Assembly: GCA_009760855.2 (NCBI GenBank)
Contig: WPIO01000131.1
Span: 124,001-188,000, forward strand
DNA length: 64,000 nt
Direction: 5' to 3'
Source of the DNA: Cristatella mucedo
Lineage: Eukaryota; Bryozoa; Phylactolaemata; Cristatellidae
Shown here: one piece after another, positions 50,023 through 61,849 of the stretch
How positions within the stretch are numbered: position 1 is the first letter of the stretch
Layout: each line of letters opens with the position of its first letter
Translations under genes and position numbers: made by a program
Notes under the pieces: generated by a model
What the model was told of the DNA's origin: nothing
What the model saw: only the letters and a program-made list of their open reading frames with translations
Databases searched by the model: none

Positions 50023-51889
50023 AACACATTTCTACTCAGTGCGCTGGGGTTGCCTTTCTGCCAGTGTAACTACCTGTTCACTGTAAACTACAACTGGGGA
50101 CCTCTAAAGTCCTAGCAAAATATACTTGTCTCTCTTCTACTTTAAAATATCCTTAGGTTTTCTATTTCCTGACTTGTAAGTACAGCATTACGTTAAGTGC
50201 TTTGGTCTCATGTTTGACGTGCAGAAATTAAGGGCCAACATATCAGTATGTGACTCAGCTGACTCAAAAATGACCTGTTGCTGCAGCTGCTGCTATTTTT
50301 CATGTAGTTGTTGTTTCTAGTGCAGTAGCAGCTGCTGCTAGTGCTATTGCTACAACTCTTTAAGATTCGGCTGCAGCTTATTAGCGATGGTGCAGACTGC
50401 CTGTGATGCGATTACAGCTGCTACTGCCATAGCTGTGCCTTGGAGTGCACAATTTGATTTATCGAGTACTGCGATTGTACGATTAAGTCAAGAAGGGTTG
50501 AAGTGAATCAGCACTCCGATCGTGGAATCTTAACTGAACCTTCGAGGCTTTTGGTGACGGAGGCTTACCACATGACACAGTGTAGGCATTACAAGCTTAC
50601 CTGCTCCATTGCCCTGCAGCTTCTGCATAGCTAGTAGGTCGAGTATCGCAAAACAGGCACACAGCACAAGTTTCATTTAGTGGTATCTGAAGGTTGCAAA
50701 CGCTCTAAACGTGCGATCTCCCAGCATCGGCAGCAGCCTTGATTTGATTGCCGATTCAAGATGGCAGTAATTCTCTCGTGTGCTTATTCGCCAGCTGCCG
50801 TCGTCACAAGCACGACAAACCACCCGGCTTCAAGAGTTAGAATACCGCTTTTACTAAGACGAGAGTGACTAGAATTATGCCATACCAGTTATGCAGCAAA
50901 ATAAATCAAACTAGTTTATAAAGAGCCTAAAATGGCTGGAATCGTTAAAATGAGATTCGTGAATCTTCTGGACCCACGGGGGGGAGCTAGCCTGGCCTGA
51001 TGGATTAGGTCTGCTGTTTTGTATTGCCACTGGAAAGGGTCTTGACCTTTCTCTAAATCCGTGTGTGAACAACACAAACGCCTGTGCACCTACACCGAGT
51101 GCCCCTGCATTTCACACGCGAACATGTTAAAGAGTTACAAAGCATCTTGGAAAGGGATAATCTCGCTGGCTTCGGGCGGTTTCGGTCAAGAAAACTGAGT
51201 TTCCTGCCTTCTTGAGTACGTTTCCCGAGGAATCGTTGCAGCTGAACTAGTCACATGCCTTCCGAGTGTGTTTGCAGAGCAATCGTTGTGGCAGGATGCC
51301 AAATCGATCGCTGCAGCAGATCTCTCAAAGCAGCCACCAAAAATGTCGAGTCAAGACATAATACAAAAAGGAATGCCTTAGGAAACAACACTATACAAGG
51401 AGCCAGCTACGAGGAGAATGTGTTAGAGCACGCTTGGCATTCGCGTGGATTGCTATCTAAATGTGGCGTCCACCTGTTCACAAACGCACATTTTTTGGTG
51501 GGTCTGTTGACGAGTGATATTCAGCTGCACTGACGCTAGGCACTAGGCACAGCTGCCACTGGTTCGCCCTAGTGATGAGCTACTTTCGGCTCCATCGTCC
51601 TGCTTGTAACACAAGCGTCCGTTGTATCGCCAATCTTCCGGCAAGCAGGTAGTGCAGGCTGGATCAAGGGCTTGCTGTCAAGTAGTTTCCCGAGAGGAAC
51701 AATTGTGGAGTGGGGCTTCTGGTCGCGATTGCTTTTTCCAGGGATAAGAGGCCGTGGCAACCCAAAATTCCGGCAGATCGCTTCCGGTCTGGTTCGGTCC
51801 GGACTTCCCGCTATTCAGTGCACTCGACTATTGGCTTAAAATAGTCGACTCTTTGAACGCGTCGTACATTCGTGTATATGAGTAAGTAA
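50023..51889. other. No gene recognised
   Basis: Some CTG/CAG-rich sequence near 50280-50360 and a possible tRNA-like head near 50990-51060. No exon was recognised. Confidence 0.4.
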
Positions 51890-52217
51890 TAAAGCAATGC
51901 CTAAACTACTCCGAGAGAATGAAATAGAGGAGAGAAAACAGAGTGAAACGCACCTATTTATCGCAGCATTCAGTGGGTCCTTGCGATTCGTCCTTTGTGT
52001 GCTTATGCGTGCAGACACTGTGCAAGCTGCCGCTAAACATATTTGCACCCTGACCGTGTGCGTGTCCCCTCTAACTTTGTTATGCTTGTTGAAATTGTGT
52101 TCGCTACCACTAACCAAACGATCAGGCTTTCCTTACAGTCTATGTAAAGTGCCTAGAGAGAGATTGAGTTACCTCATGGCCCAATACAAATAAATTATTA
52201 TTGTTATTATTATATTA
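51890..52217 (+). mobile_element. LINE family A 3' fragment
   Basis: It begins inside the last coding codons (ETHLFIAAFSGSL), continues through the family 3' UTR with its gctgccgctaaaca and ctaccactaacc phrases, and ends in the tail hairpin and (TTA)n near 52217. Confidence 0.75.
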
Positions 52218-52311
52218 TTGGAACAGAGGAGAAAATGGCGCGAGAAGACGAGAAAGAGGGTGAGAGATGAGAACATAGATGGGAAATAACCATGATAAAC
52301 AACGATAACAG

Positions 52312-52375
52312 CCCTTTTATCACGCACCGTCAGAGAACTTAATCTCTATCCAGGCACTTTACAACTCTCAGCACG
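52312..52375 (-). mobile_element. LINE/SINE family A tail, minus strand
   Basis: Inverted tail (accgtcagagaacttaatct, ctatccaggcactttacaac) without a recognisable head. Confidence 0.65.
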
Positions 52376-52689
52376 AGAATCAGTACCCAAGGCTTAGTGA
52401 TTGCATTGCATCGAGCACGCCTAAGCAATCAAGTGCCATGCTTGGACCTCCATGCCAAATCAAACGTGCAGAAGCAAGAGTGCAAAGGCAAGCGTGAAGA
52501 TGCTCGTGGCCACCTGTTAGTAGTACCTATGACTTATGAGCATGCACCGACTCACACACGGGTACGTATGCAAAGTCCGCCTGAAAAAAGACACTGGGGA
52601 GAAAAAAAAGGTTACCGGAACAGATGCGTCTCCAGCTGCGGCGAAAAGGACGCACGATCATTGCTGGAAGTGGCCGAAGCCGAAATCGA

Positions 52690-53000
52690 GTTCCGGACTC
52701 TTGATGCAATAATAATAATAATGCACTTGATAAAGCGCCCTCAGAGAACTCAATCTCTCTCAAGGCGCTTTAAATTTGCTGCAAAGGGCAGTGCAATTGA
52801 ATTGTGAGTAATATCATGCTTGATCAACAAACAAAATGAATAACATGGTTGCGGGTGACATGCACAGGGTCAGCATGCAAATGTGGTTAGTGGTAGCATG
52901 CATGTAGACGAGCTGAAGGCGCGATCGTAAGAGATTTAAGTTTTTCGCGAACGCACTGGAGGAGCTACGAGATCTGATAGGTAAACCAGTCTTAAAGATA
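52690..53000 (-). mobile_element. LINE family A 3' fragment on the minus strand
   Basis: The left edge is (AATAAT)n followed by the inverted tail (gcgccctcagagaactcaat). Then comes inverted 3' UTR (atgcacagggtcagcatgc, tggttagtggtagc) and traces of the last codons, ending near a reversed acctatcagatc at about 52985. Confidence 0.75.
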
Positions 53001-53264
53001 TTTATTGCAAGCAATTCAAGATATTTATTGTGAGAAATTTAAGTGACCTGCTAGCCTGATTGAGGATTTTGAAATCTATTAAATCTATTCGATGCTTAAT
53101 AGGGAGCCTTGTACCGCAGACAGAAGTGATGTGCTATGGCAGCCGCTGAGTTTAAACTGCTGCACTTCAGCCAGGACAAGCGGCTGAGTTTTACGCCACT
53201 TGCAGACGATAAAGAGCGGAGGCCAGGAGTCCTGAATGAATAATAACGAATTAAGTGAATTGCA

Positions 53265-53392
53265 GCCTGGTTTGACCCAGATGTTTTAGTGCTCACTTTT
53301 TGACGAGCGAGGTCATGGACTCGAGCCCGGCGGTATACGTGAAGTGCCTGGATAGAGATTAGGTTCTCTAAGGGTGCTGTTCAAATGAGAGG
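53265..53392 (+). mobile_element. tRNA-derived SINE
   Basis: Head with tggtttgacccag, box B-like GGACTCGAGCCC near 53317, and the tail aagtgcctggatagagatta then ttctctaagggtgct. Confidence 0.78.
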
Positions 53393-53429
53393 CCCGATGT
53401 AGACGTGATGACACTTAGCGCGTCAAGGA

Positions 53430-54740
53430 ACTTTCTTTTTTCTTACGTCTTTGTTTCTCCGTCTATAACTCCACAAAGCCACAAGACTACGTGTGAGGCT
53501 ACGCAGGAGAGTTTTCCATCGTGCACAAAGGGCCTGAGCGGCGCTCGGTAGCCGACAGACTCCATCTTGCCCAACTTAGAGAAGGTGAGAAGGATAGCTC
53601 TGAGTCAGGATGGCAGTCGAAGATGTGAGCAGTGTGGAAGTAGCCGCTCAGGACGGCAGGAAAGGATGTGCTGCAGTCGGCCACTGGAGATTATACGTTG
53701 TTGCGTAGAAATTGCAATGGTGAGTTCTGCAATCTAGGGCCCGGGAAGCGAAAGCTTTTGCCACCAATGGTCGTTAAGCGTCGACATTGAACAGTGAATG
53801 TTTCGTCCGTAGACGGACCTGATGGCGCGGTATTCTTAACTAGTGCAGCAGTTCACCTGGGTATTAAGAAGCCAAGCTACGGCTGGTTCTGTGGATCGGA
53901 GTAAGAATTCTGCTCCGAATCCGCTGATCGACCGCTGGGAGCCGTCGCAGCTCCTTTAGCAAAGCAGAAACATGGCTGAACCTCTGGCATTTGTTGTCTA
54001 TAAAAATTAAATTCATTTGTACAGCGCCATAAGATAACCGGATCAGCCGAGAGCAGGGCTCGAGCCCACGACCTGGCCACCACATCAGGACTACCCCTGC
54101 AGTCGTATTCATCACCGGCTGCAGAGGTTTTTTGGCGTTTTTACGGTAGCCCAGCCAAAAACGAAATTGGAGTAGCCTAGTCTAGACAGAACCAGGGAGC
54201 TAGCTATATTTTTAGTAAGCCACCGTGCTGGTCAGTCCCTGGTCCCATTATCAGGGATCGAACGTGATGGCTAGCTGTAGAAGCAGTCTTCTTCTCCACG
54301 AAGCAGTCAAAACTTTGAGCAGTTATCAAATAGGACACCTAAATTCCGAGCACAGGGTGACGTTCGCACGACAGCATCACCAACTACAAGAGCAAAGTCT
54401 CCTAGTCCAGTTGCTCGCTTGGGGTGGTCCTATGTGTCGGGGTTCAGTTTTATCGTAGTGCAGCTTAAAGGAATTAGCCGACGTCCAGGATTGAAAGCCT
54501 GCAAGGCGAGCATTCAGTTTGTCAGTAGCACCAGAGGATTCCGCTGGCTTAAATGCAACTTACAGCAGGGTATTGTCAGCGTAGAAGTGAATGCCGATCC
54601 CGCGAGCCCGAATTATTGTTCTCACAGGCTCGGTATTCGTTGAGAACAGAAATGGACCGAGAGCGGACTCTTATGCAACTCCAAAGGTGACTGATTTACT
54701 GGATGAGACGTGACTGCCACACAGCTTGCTAAGACCTCCG
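53430..54740 (-). mobile_element. LINE family B copy on the minus strand, interrupted by a SINE
   Basis: On the minus strand a reverse transcriptase motif reading ESALGPFLFS (with a stop just before it) lies near 54640-54690. The family B block KCQRFSHVSALLKELRRL and VDQRIRSRILT lies at about 53890-54000. A SINE at 53998-54108 breaks the element. The low-coordinate side (53455-53490) holds the inverted ctccacaaagccacaa segment typical of the family B 3' UTR. A second SINE abuts it at 53265-53392. Confidence 0.65.
53998..54108 (-). mobile_element. tRNA-derived SINE, minus strand
   Basis: Inverted tail (aattcatttgtacagcgcc) followed by inverted box B (GGGCTCGAGCCC) and a degraded head. It interrupts the minus-strand family B LINE. 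Confidence 0.72.
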
Positions 54741-56177
54741 AATCAAGTCCGGGCTTTTGGCTGTCATACCCTTATCTTTACAGCTCCTGATATTAGCAAC
54801 TTTCCTTTATTAAAAAATATGCCGCCTTGACAATGGAGTGAAAATGTGCTTACGTGGTGGCAAGCCGTTGTTATGACCTACCAAACGCCGAGTTTTAATT
54901 ATGTAAGATAAATACTGTTCGATGTGGGCGAGATGGCCTGAGCAAATGCTTCAAAATAAGCCAAGATGTCTGTATTCGTCTTACTCTACTGATATTGAGT
55001 ATATATTGAGCTCCCGATTGGTAGATGTAACCGTACTGTCTTCGCAGTCTAGGTTTGAGACCGCAGCTGCTGAAGTTGATACTTTTCTTCGAAAAGCGCA
55101 GTAATCGCTGGAATCGCATAGCCGCCTAGCTAAAGCGAACGAAATTTGTCGAATGCTGTGCACAAGCTACAGGTTAGAGCTCGAAGCCCTCGAATCGATC
55201 GTGCGGTCGACGGTACGATTGCCGAAGGGCAGAGCGCTCCGGCATTCGTGAGATGCATCTCTCGTGGCCGTCGACCGACCGACGGCGATGCCGATCGAGG
55301 ACAAACGCCAACTTCTTTCTCCCTCGCCGGCCTGAGCGTTCGCTCTGCCTGCCCGCCGGCCGGCCCGTCGGTTCGTCACGCTGCTGCGACGACGGCCCTT
55401 CGCCGCGCCTCCATGTTGCTTTCTGTCACGTGTGCAGGCGCAATCGGCGAGTCGCTCCTCCGTGTGTCCCGTATGCTGGCTGGTGGCGGTCTGCACTGTC
55501 GCTACGAGCCAGACGTCCGCCCGAGCGCCTTGGCCTGTCTCTCTTTCTATCGCTTCTGTCAGACAGCGGAGCGGCTGCAGGCGCTGCTGCGCTATCGAAT
55601 GGCTCTGTCTGAGCCTGCTTCCTGCCAGAGATCAGTCAAGACCGACCGCCGTTTTTCTGTTGGCTGCATTCCATAAGAGCTAGTTCTATCCAAGGTCAGA
55701 CATGGTTCACGATCTCAGCAATGAATCGACGTCCATTTTGGTATGTCGAAGGCCAAGGGCGCAGACTAGACCGCTATGCGTACATCTCGACCTCGATGGG
55801 CGCTGCATAATGTCACGAACTTTTCATGAGAAATCTCAGAAAGCTCTTTACGCAAAGTAAAAACCTGTTATTTTACATTTGATTTTTTATTTAAGCTGTC
55901 CATGTTGGGTATTAGCTGAATTATTGGAAAAGCTATGGAAATATTTCGTGAAAGCTCTGCCCCAAAGTTGCGACACTCGGGAGGACGCCCGGAAGGAAGG
56001 TTATTTCAACCCATTGAATACAGATTCGTACCCAGGATAGGGGGAATCCTGAGGCGGCACTGCACTACGAAGGCTTCAGACCTGTCTAAAAATGACTAAA
56101 TTTTAATCAGCAATGACAGCACCGTTGCCTTCAAAAATGTCGATCGGTCCATGGGAAGCCGACGCCGAGCGAGCGCA
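54741..56177. other. No gene recognised
   Basis: GC-rich patch at 55180-55670 with open frames on both strands but no domain. The flanks are AT-richer. Confidence 0.4.
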
Positions 56178-56178
56178 C

Positions 56179-56268
<90 letters not shown>
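56178..56268. repeat. (CGG)n microsatellite
   Basis: About 29 CGG units, beginning after gcgcactgg. Confidence 0.95.
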
Positions 56269-56369
56269 CGACAACAGCGAACCGCTCTCGCGTCCTTCGT
56301 AAGCCTCTCTAATAAGAAAGTGCGTGATCACCCCTTTCGGACAAACGCATTGGACCTGCGAGGCCAGAA

Positions 56370-56675
<306 letters not shown>

Positions 56676-57024
56676 GCCAAGTAATTGGTCGCGATCAATA
56701 CTTTTAGTTTCCAATTCTTAAACTTGGTAGCGTTCTCCGCCGAGTCGTGGCGCCAACCCGACTCGCCTGCCGGGCTTTCCTGGAGGCTGGCTAAAGGCTC
56801 AATAGCTTTATCGCGAACCAATTGGCCTCAATGCGGTCGCGCGCGGGAGCGATCGAAAACCCCTGGCTGAACTGTAATCTCCTTGAGCGAGCGGCCTGCC
56901 ACGGACGGGCGAGTCGTCGCTGTTTCGTAGCCCGCAGAACCAATTGGCTAATCTGAATCTTCTGAATCTTCTAGCGACGTCTTAATCCGACGGTCGACCC
57001 AAGAGACCGACCACGTCTCTAGAG

Positions 57025-57208
57025 CAGCGGTTCTCAACCTTCCGAATGCCGCGACCCTTTAATACAGTTCTCATGTTGTGGCGACATCCAACCATAAAAT
57101 TACTGCGTGCAAAATGTGGAAACGCGCGCTTTCCGATGGTCTTAGGCGATCCCTGCGAAAGAGTCGCTTGACCCCCAAAGGGTCGCGACCTGCACAGGTT
57201 GACCGCTG
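57025..57208. mobile_element. Non-autonomous hAT element resembling SPIN (Space Invaders)
   Basis: A 184-bp element bounded by identical 8-bp copies of CTCTAGAG at 57017-57024 and 57209-57216. This fits hAT target duplications of the nTCTAGAn type. The left end begins CAGCGGTTCTCAACC and the right end is the inverted CAGCGG...CAACC, lacking three bases. Inward from the left come atgccgcgaccctttaat and ccaaccataaaat. Inward from the right come gggtcgcgacc, gacccccaaag and tccgatggtcttaggcga. All of these match the SPIN hAT family as I remember its non-autonomous consensus. Only about 25 bp separate the two arms, so it is an internally deleted MITE with no transposase. The family assignment is from memory and needs alignment. 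Confidence 0.85.
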
Positions 57209-57216
57209 CTCTAGAG

Positions 57217-57949
57217 AGCTCTCGGAGGGTAAGGGCGCGGCTCGACATTCCTTCCCGGCATTCACCGTTCGGTTCGGAGGCTTTCTTTTGAAGACCGGCC
57301 GTGAAGCTTTGTCGCATCAAATACGCACCGCCACCGACGGTTGCTCACGCCGATTCTGCCCGCCGAAGAAGCGCCAATACGACGGAGTTCTCAGTCCATC
57401 TAAAACAAAAACAACTCGTAAGCCAATTTTGGAAAAGTCTGAGCGTGCGCATTCCGCAAGCTTGCTTAGATTCAAGCTGGAAGGAGACTGCATCGCCATT
57501 TTTAAAACCGGAAGCCGCTCCCCGACGGCTGTCCGCCCGGGCAGGCTTACCTAGCCCAATCTGAAAGGAGCGGTAGCGTCTCTCTGAAGAATCAGCCTGA
57601 AGTGGCGCACCGACGGTGCGCCACTTCAGGCCGTGGCTCATTGGCCCTTTAAAAGTATTTTCGTTTTTCGGCGGAGAGCCAGGACTTCCGCTCAGATGAC
57701 ATTCCGTCCGGAACTCTTCTGGGGCTTCCCATTGAACGAGCTCGAAGTTCCGCACCCGCCGCCGCAATTTCTAGCCGCTCGACTGGCGTTAGGCCACGTG
57801 CCTTTAAGGCAGCACGTCTAGACGTGCCTTGAAAAATACACGACACTTCCTCGCTAACACTAAACATTGGTGTTGCTTTAGTAGAGAATAACTATAGTTC
57901 TTCTGGGAGCTGACTGATATTAGAAACTATCTTCCGTGGTGGCTTGCAC
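57217..57949. other. No gene recognised
   Basis: Contains the hairpin at 57596-57630. Frames on both strands lack domains. Confidence 0.4.
57596..57630. repeat. 17-bp perfect palindrome with a single central base
   Basis: cctgaagtggcgcaccg, one A, then the exact complement. Confidence 0.92.
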
Positions 57950-58640
57950 AAAATTTAACTTGCTCCTTGGTTCTGTCTCGGCTTGATTATTGCAATTTCC
58001 TTTGGCTGGGGTACGAAACAATCATTAGGCCAGTGCAGCTGGCTATGACTATGAGTGCAAGGCTATTTTGCAAATGCCAGAGGTTTGACCACGTGTCTCC
58101 TTTGCTAAAAGAGCCAAGATTGCTGCTGGTTGATCAATGGATACAGACCAAAGTTTTTACGCTGACCCACAAGGCCCGCCTTGGCTTGGCTCCTCCATAC
58201 CTAGCTGAACTCCAGCACCAGTTTCAGCCTCCTCGTGCCCTCAGGTCCTGTATGGACAATACAGTAGCTGTTCCATTCCTCCGCTTAAAGACCGTTGGTG
58301 ACAGAAGCTTTTGCTCTGCAGGTCCTAGACTGTGGAACTCGCTTCCACGACTCTAACGCCACGACAACTACTCTCCTGCTGCCGACTATGGCTTATCCTT
58401 TCCAGCCGTCCTGAGCTGCTACTTCCATGTTACTCACTACCTCAACTGCTCTCCTGACTCTGCTATGCTTCCCAATTTCTCTTTGTTACGTGAGACGAAG
58501 TCAGTTGGCTACTGAATGCGCACCGAAAGCCACTTAGGCTGTGATTGCGCTATACAAAACTCTCCTGCGCAACCCGCCACGTGGTCTTTGTGGCTTTGTG
58601 GAGCTACGGACGGAGATACATAGATACTAGAGAACGTGAG
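57950..58640 (+). mobile_element. LINE family B 3' fragment
   Basis: A frame at 57967-58356 encodes LSRLDYCNFLWLG, CKCQRFDHVSPLLKEP, KARLGLAPPYLAEL and GPRLWNSLPRL. This is the C-terminal region of an L2/CR1-like LINE, clearly different in sequence from family A. After the stop comes a 3' UTR ending with tgcgctatacaaaactctc and a gtctttgtggctttgtggag segment that recurs elsewhere in the window. No intact reverse transcriptase palm is present. Confidence 0.8.
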
Positions 58641-58934
58641 CGCCGAGCGCACGCCGAACGCAAGCGTCCTCTTTAGTTCCACTTGGAGATAAAAACGGTA
58701 GATTCGTACCACTTTGAATCTGGCGAAGCCGCATCGCCCGGCCACGCCTCTAGAGCCGCTCTCTAAGCACGGAGAGCGGCTTGAGGCTGCCTCTCCCTGG
58801 AGGTCTGGCGGCCACGCGGAAAGGGCTATCGGTAAGGGCTCCAAGGAGCCCAGGGGGTTTTGGGGCAAATTGGGTGGGTGGGTGGGGCTCGGCGGATTAT
58901 AATCTCCGTTGGGGCAGCCAAATTACGTCCATTT

Positions 58935-58995
58935 GAGCCGGACTTAGATTCTTAGGTTCTCTAAGGGTGCTATGCAAATGCCTTATATGTGTCAT
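58935..58995 (+). mobile_element. LINE/SINE family A tail, degraded
   Basis: gacttagattcttaggttct then ctaagggtgctatgcaaatg. No head was recognised. Confidence 0.5.
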
Positions 58996-59174
58996 TAAGA
59001 GGCGCTTAAATAAATCTCGCTCAATCGCTACGAAAAGGAAGGCGAATCGTCGCAAGTCGTGACTGCGTTCTCAACAATTGGTCATGAAGCAATCGTTGTG
59101 GACATCAAATAAGACTGACGGAATCGAAGCATTATATCAGTATGCGGAGATGCAAATTGAGCTCGGGATTGCGG

Positions 59175-59240
59175 GTCAGATCAGATCGGATACGATGGGA
59201 TCGGATAGGATCAGATCGGATCGGATCGGATCGGATAGGT
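59175..59240. repeat. (GATCG)n pentanucleotide tract
   Basis: Units gatcg and gatag in tandem over about 65 bp. Confidence 0.9.
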
Positions 59241-59639
59241 ACGGCGGAAAGTCTGGCAGAGCTTAGAGCAAGGACTAGGTTTGAGTTCTCGACGGTCAGC
59301 GCTCCGAAGCATTACATGCCGAGTGTGAGAGGTCGGCTAGCAGAAGACGTCGCAGATGTCAAGAAATTGTTGCCGCTGTGAGCGAACCTAGCGGCAGAGG
59401 ATCGCTCGTCGTCCGGCGGCTCAGCCGGTGGCCCAGACGCTTCGAGCGCTGACTCACTGTCTTAGAGTGGGAGCTAGCTTTCCGCTTATGGCAAATTAGC
59501 GTTACAAGAACTGTTAATAGGTTTGCGCTCCTGCAGTATTCATCCTATATATGCTCGTATTTATTCCCGGTACTATTTATCGGCGAACTTGCAACTACAG
59601 CATCGAGGACCCGGGGATTCCTACGGCGAAAGTTTGACC

Positions 59640-60080
59640 CAAGGCCTCGGAACAATGATATTGTTGTGGTAATTGTACATTTCAAAGGTAAATGTATTTA
59701 GATCGTTATAGCAAACAATCCAGTATAATAGTATTGTAATTGCAAGCAATACAATATATTTAATTGTCGTCTTCGGAAAATTATCAAGTTGCATCTACCA
59801 AACACGCTGCACGGACTTACGCAGTCCTTGATCCACACAATGGGGTCAGACTCTGAACTCGGGAAGTGCTGTTAAAACTAAAAACTTAAAAACTAAATTG
59901 CCCTATTAGTATTGCAACAATATAGATATTGTTCATTTGGACAATACGATACACTGACATTGTTACGGCATCCGATACATTGTATTTTTTAACAATACAA
60001 CACAGCGTATTGTCCCAGAGACCTCACTGCCTGAGGACTCGCTTCGCTGATCATAGTAGGAATACAATACTGTACGTACA
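59640..60080. promoter_or_regulatory. Cluster of ACAAT/ATTGT motifs with SOX-dimer-like palindromes
   Basis: About fifteen ACAAT or ATTGT pentamers in 430 bp. Two form inverted pairs: AACAATgatATTGTT at 59651-59665 and AACAATatagatATTGTT at about 59916-59933. SOX factors recognise (A/T)ACAAT-type sites and some bind as dimers to inverted pairs. Regulatory function is inferred; an eroded AT-rich repeat is an alternative. Confidence 0.35.
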
Positions 60081-60205
60081 TTTACACGTCTATTAAACGT
60101 CACTCCCGGAAGTACTGGTCGCGGAAGACCACGCTGCGCCGTCTTGCCGCACGACGAAGGACGGACTTTCTCGCTTTAATTAGTGGAGATAGATATATTT
60201 TTTTT

Positions 60206-60370
60206 CGGAGGCCGCATTTAGCCCAATGGTTAAGGTGCTCGCCCGACCAAAGTCAAAATGAATGTATTTGATGACCGAGGTCGTGGGCTCGAGCCCTGTG
60301 GCATATATAAAGCGCCTGAATGTAGATTAATTTCTCTAAGGGCCCTATACAAGTGAATTGTATTCATATT
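60206..60370 (+). mobile_element. tRNA-derived SINE
   Basis: Box A-like TTAGCCCAATGGTTAAGG near 60218, box B-like GGGCTCGAGCCC near 60285, then the tail aagcgcctgaatgtagatta and a short AT-rich end. Confidence 0.82.
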
Positions 60371-60374
60371 ATGC

Positions 60375-60375
<1 letters not shown>

Positions 60376-60411
<36 letters not shown>
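60376..60411. repeat. (CT)n microsatellite
   Basis: Short CT tract directly after a SINE. Confidence 0.9.
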
Positions 60412-60414
<3 letters not shown>

Positions 60415-60608
60415 AGTAGTGCGCAACGCGTGCAGCAGCTCAAAGCAAAGCCGAATTCTCCGAATGAAACCGCTTCACCTAAAGCGCTCGCCCAGGTCGC
60501 GTGACCTAAAGTGCTCTCCCAGGGCAAGTCCCTTTGATTCAGCCGCGAGGAGCCGGCCCGGGTGGGCAGGGCGGGCAGGACGAGGCTCCCGCCCTAGCCG
60601 CATGCCTG

Positions 60609-60686
60609 GCTTCCGGGGCTGGCCTTCCGGGGGCCGGGTTTCCGGGGGCCGGGTTTCCGGGGGCCGGGCTTCCGGGGGCTGGGCTT
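60609..60686. repeat. 15-bp GC-rich tandem repeat, about five copies
   Basis: Unit ttccgggggccgggt with small variants. Confidence 0.9.
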
Positions 60687-60799
60687 ACCGAGGCTTGAAC
60701 TTGGTCTCCGGAGCCAGCGGGCAGCTTCTTGGTAGAGGTAGTAGAGGTTAGAGGTTAGAGGTAGTAGAGGCAGTTGCTCCTTGTTCGGCTCTTTTTTCA

Positions 60800-61440
60800 C
60801 TGCTTGCAGAGTTCGTCCGGCCTACATGCAATCAGGCGATTGCCGTTGGTGCAAAACTCGACAGTCGACAGGCTTGTCTATCTTGAGTGTGGCAATTGCC
60901 TCGTTGCATCACTTTTCGCCGATCTTCACTGGCCCCTCCATCAATCAGGGCACATATACTCTAATGGGAATTCACTCACTTTCAGGTTCCTTCGATCTCC
61001 TTCTCCGGCCATGCCTATCGGAGCTACTCTCCCATTGTCTCCCCAACAGGTCAGGCGTCGTCTCGCTCGCTCTTTTGACTCTAGTCATGTAGCTGCGGCT
61101 CGAATTAAGCTCAAATCCATTGGAGACAGTGAATTTAGTTCGTATGGTCCCAAAGCCAGAAACTCACTCCCGACTTCCGTCACGCCATCCTCTGATTGGA
61201 CAAAATTAAGTAAAGAACCCGGAAACCCAGCGTTTTTTCCTTACAGCGTTTGCTTGGTCCCCGTGACATGTGTGTCCTTTGCGTGCTTACGCGTGCTGAC
61301 TCTGTTCACGTTATCACTAACCATGTTGACATCCTTCCTTTACAGCATATGTAAATTGTCTCGAAAGAGATTTAGGTCTCTCACGGCGCTATACAAATAT
61401 AATAATAATTATAATATAATTATTATTAACATTATTTTTA
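60800..61440 (+). mobile_element. LINE family A 3' fragment, diverged
   Basis: Encodes eroded C-terminal motifs (VQNSTVDRLVYLE, LFADLHWPL, SSYGPKARNSLPTS) followed by a 3' UTR and the family tail with (AAT)n at 61340-61440. Relative to the copy at 45950-47265 it carries substitutions and indels throughout. Confidence 0.78.
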
Positions 61441-61559
61441 GTGCAAAGTTTAGCCCATCCCTGAAGCAGCACTGGCTAAGGGAGGCCGGCTATGGACCAA
61501 TGACAGAGCACAAAACTCCTCCATAAGGCACGAAAAGGCGGCCGACGCCGAACGCTCAA

Positions 61560-61720
61560 TTCGGTAAATTCAATCGCTTATTATAAAGACGATTTATCGC
61601 TCTGTGGGTATCCAGGTCCTCTTCTGTTTTTTACAATCTATGCTTTCCCTCGGGCCGACGTCATTGCCAAGCACGGCAGTACTGGCTTTCTATCCATTTC
61701 TATCCGGACGGTACTGAAAC
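61560..61720 (+). mobile_element. LINE reverse transcriptase fragment
   Basis: The sequence from about 61610 parallels the reverse transcriptase palm of the copy at 46084: ggtcctcttctgttttttac, then gacgtcattgccaagcacgg, then a region reading HFYPDGTE where HFYADDTQ is expected. It lies 3' of a C-terminal fragment rather than 5', so it is a separate or rearranged piece. Confidence 0.6.
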
Positions 61721-61849
61721 GCCGGTGTTCTACGCCGGCCAGATTATGACTGCCGACATGCTGTACGCAGTTCCTGCATCGTCACGATGGGCCAACGCCG
61801 CAATCCACCGCCCGGGTCGATGCAGTCAATTGCATAGCAAGATAAAAAG

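Noticed and set aside
55146-55676. 176-codon + strand frame
   Set aside because: Lies in a GC-rich patch with overlapping frames on both strands and no motif.
57078-57554. 158-codon open frame overlapping the SPIN-like element
   Set aside because: It begins inside the transposon and has no domain.
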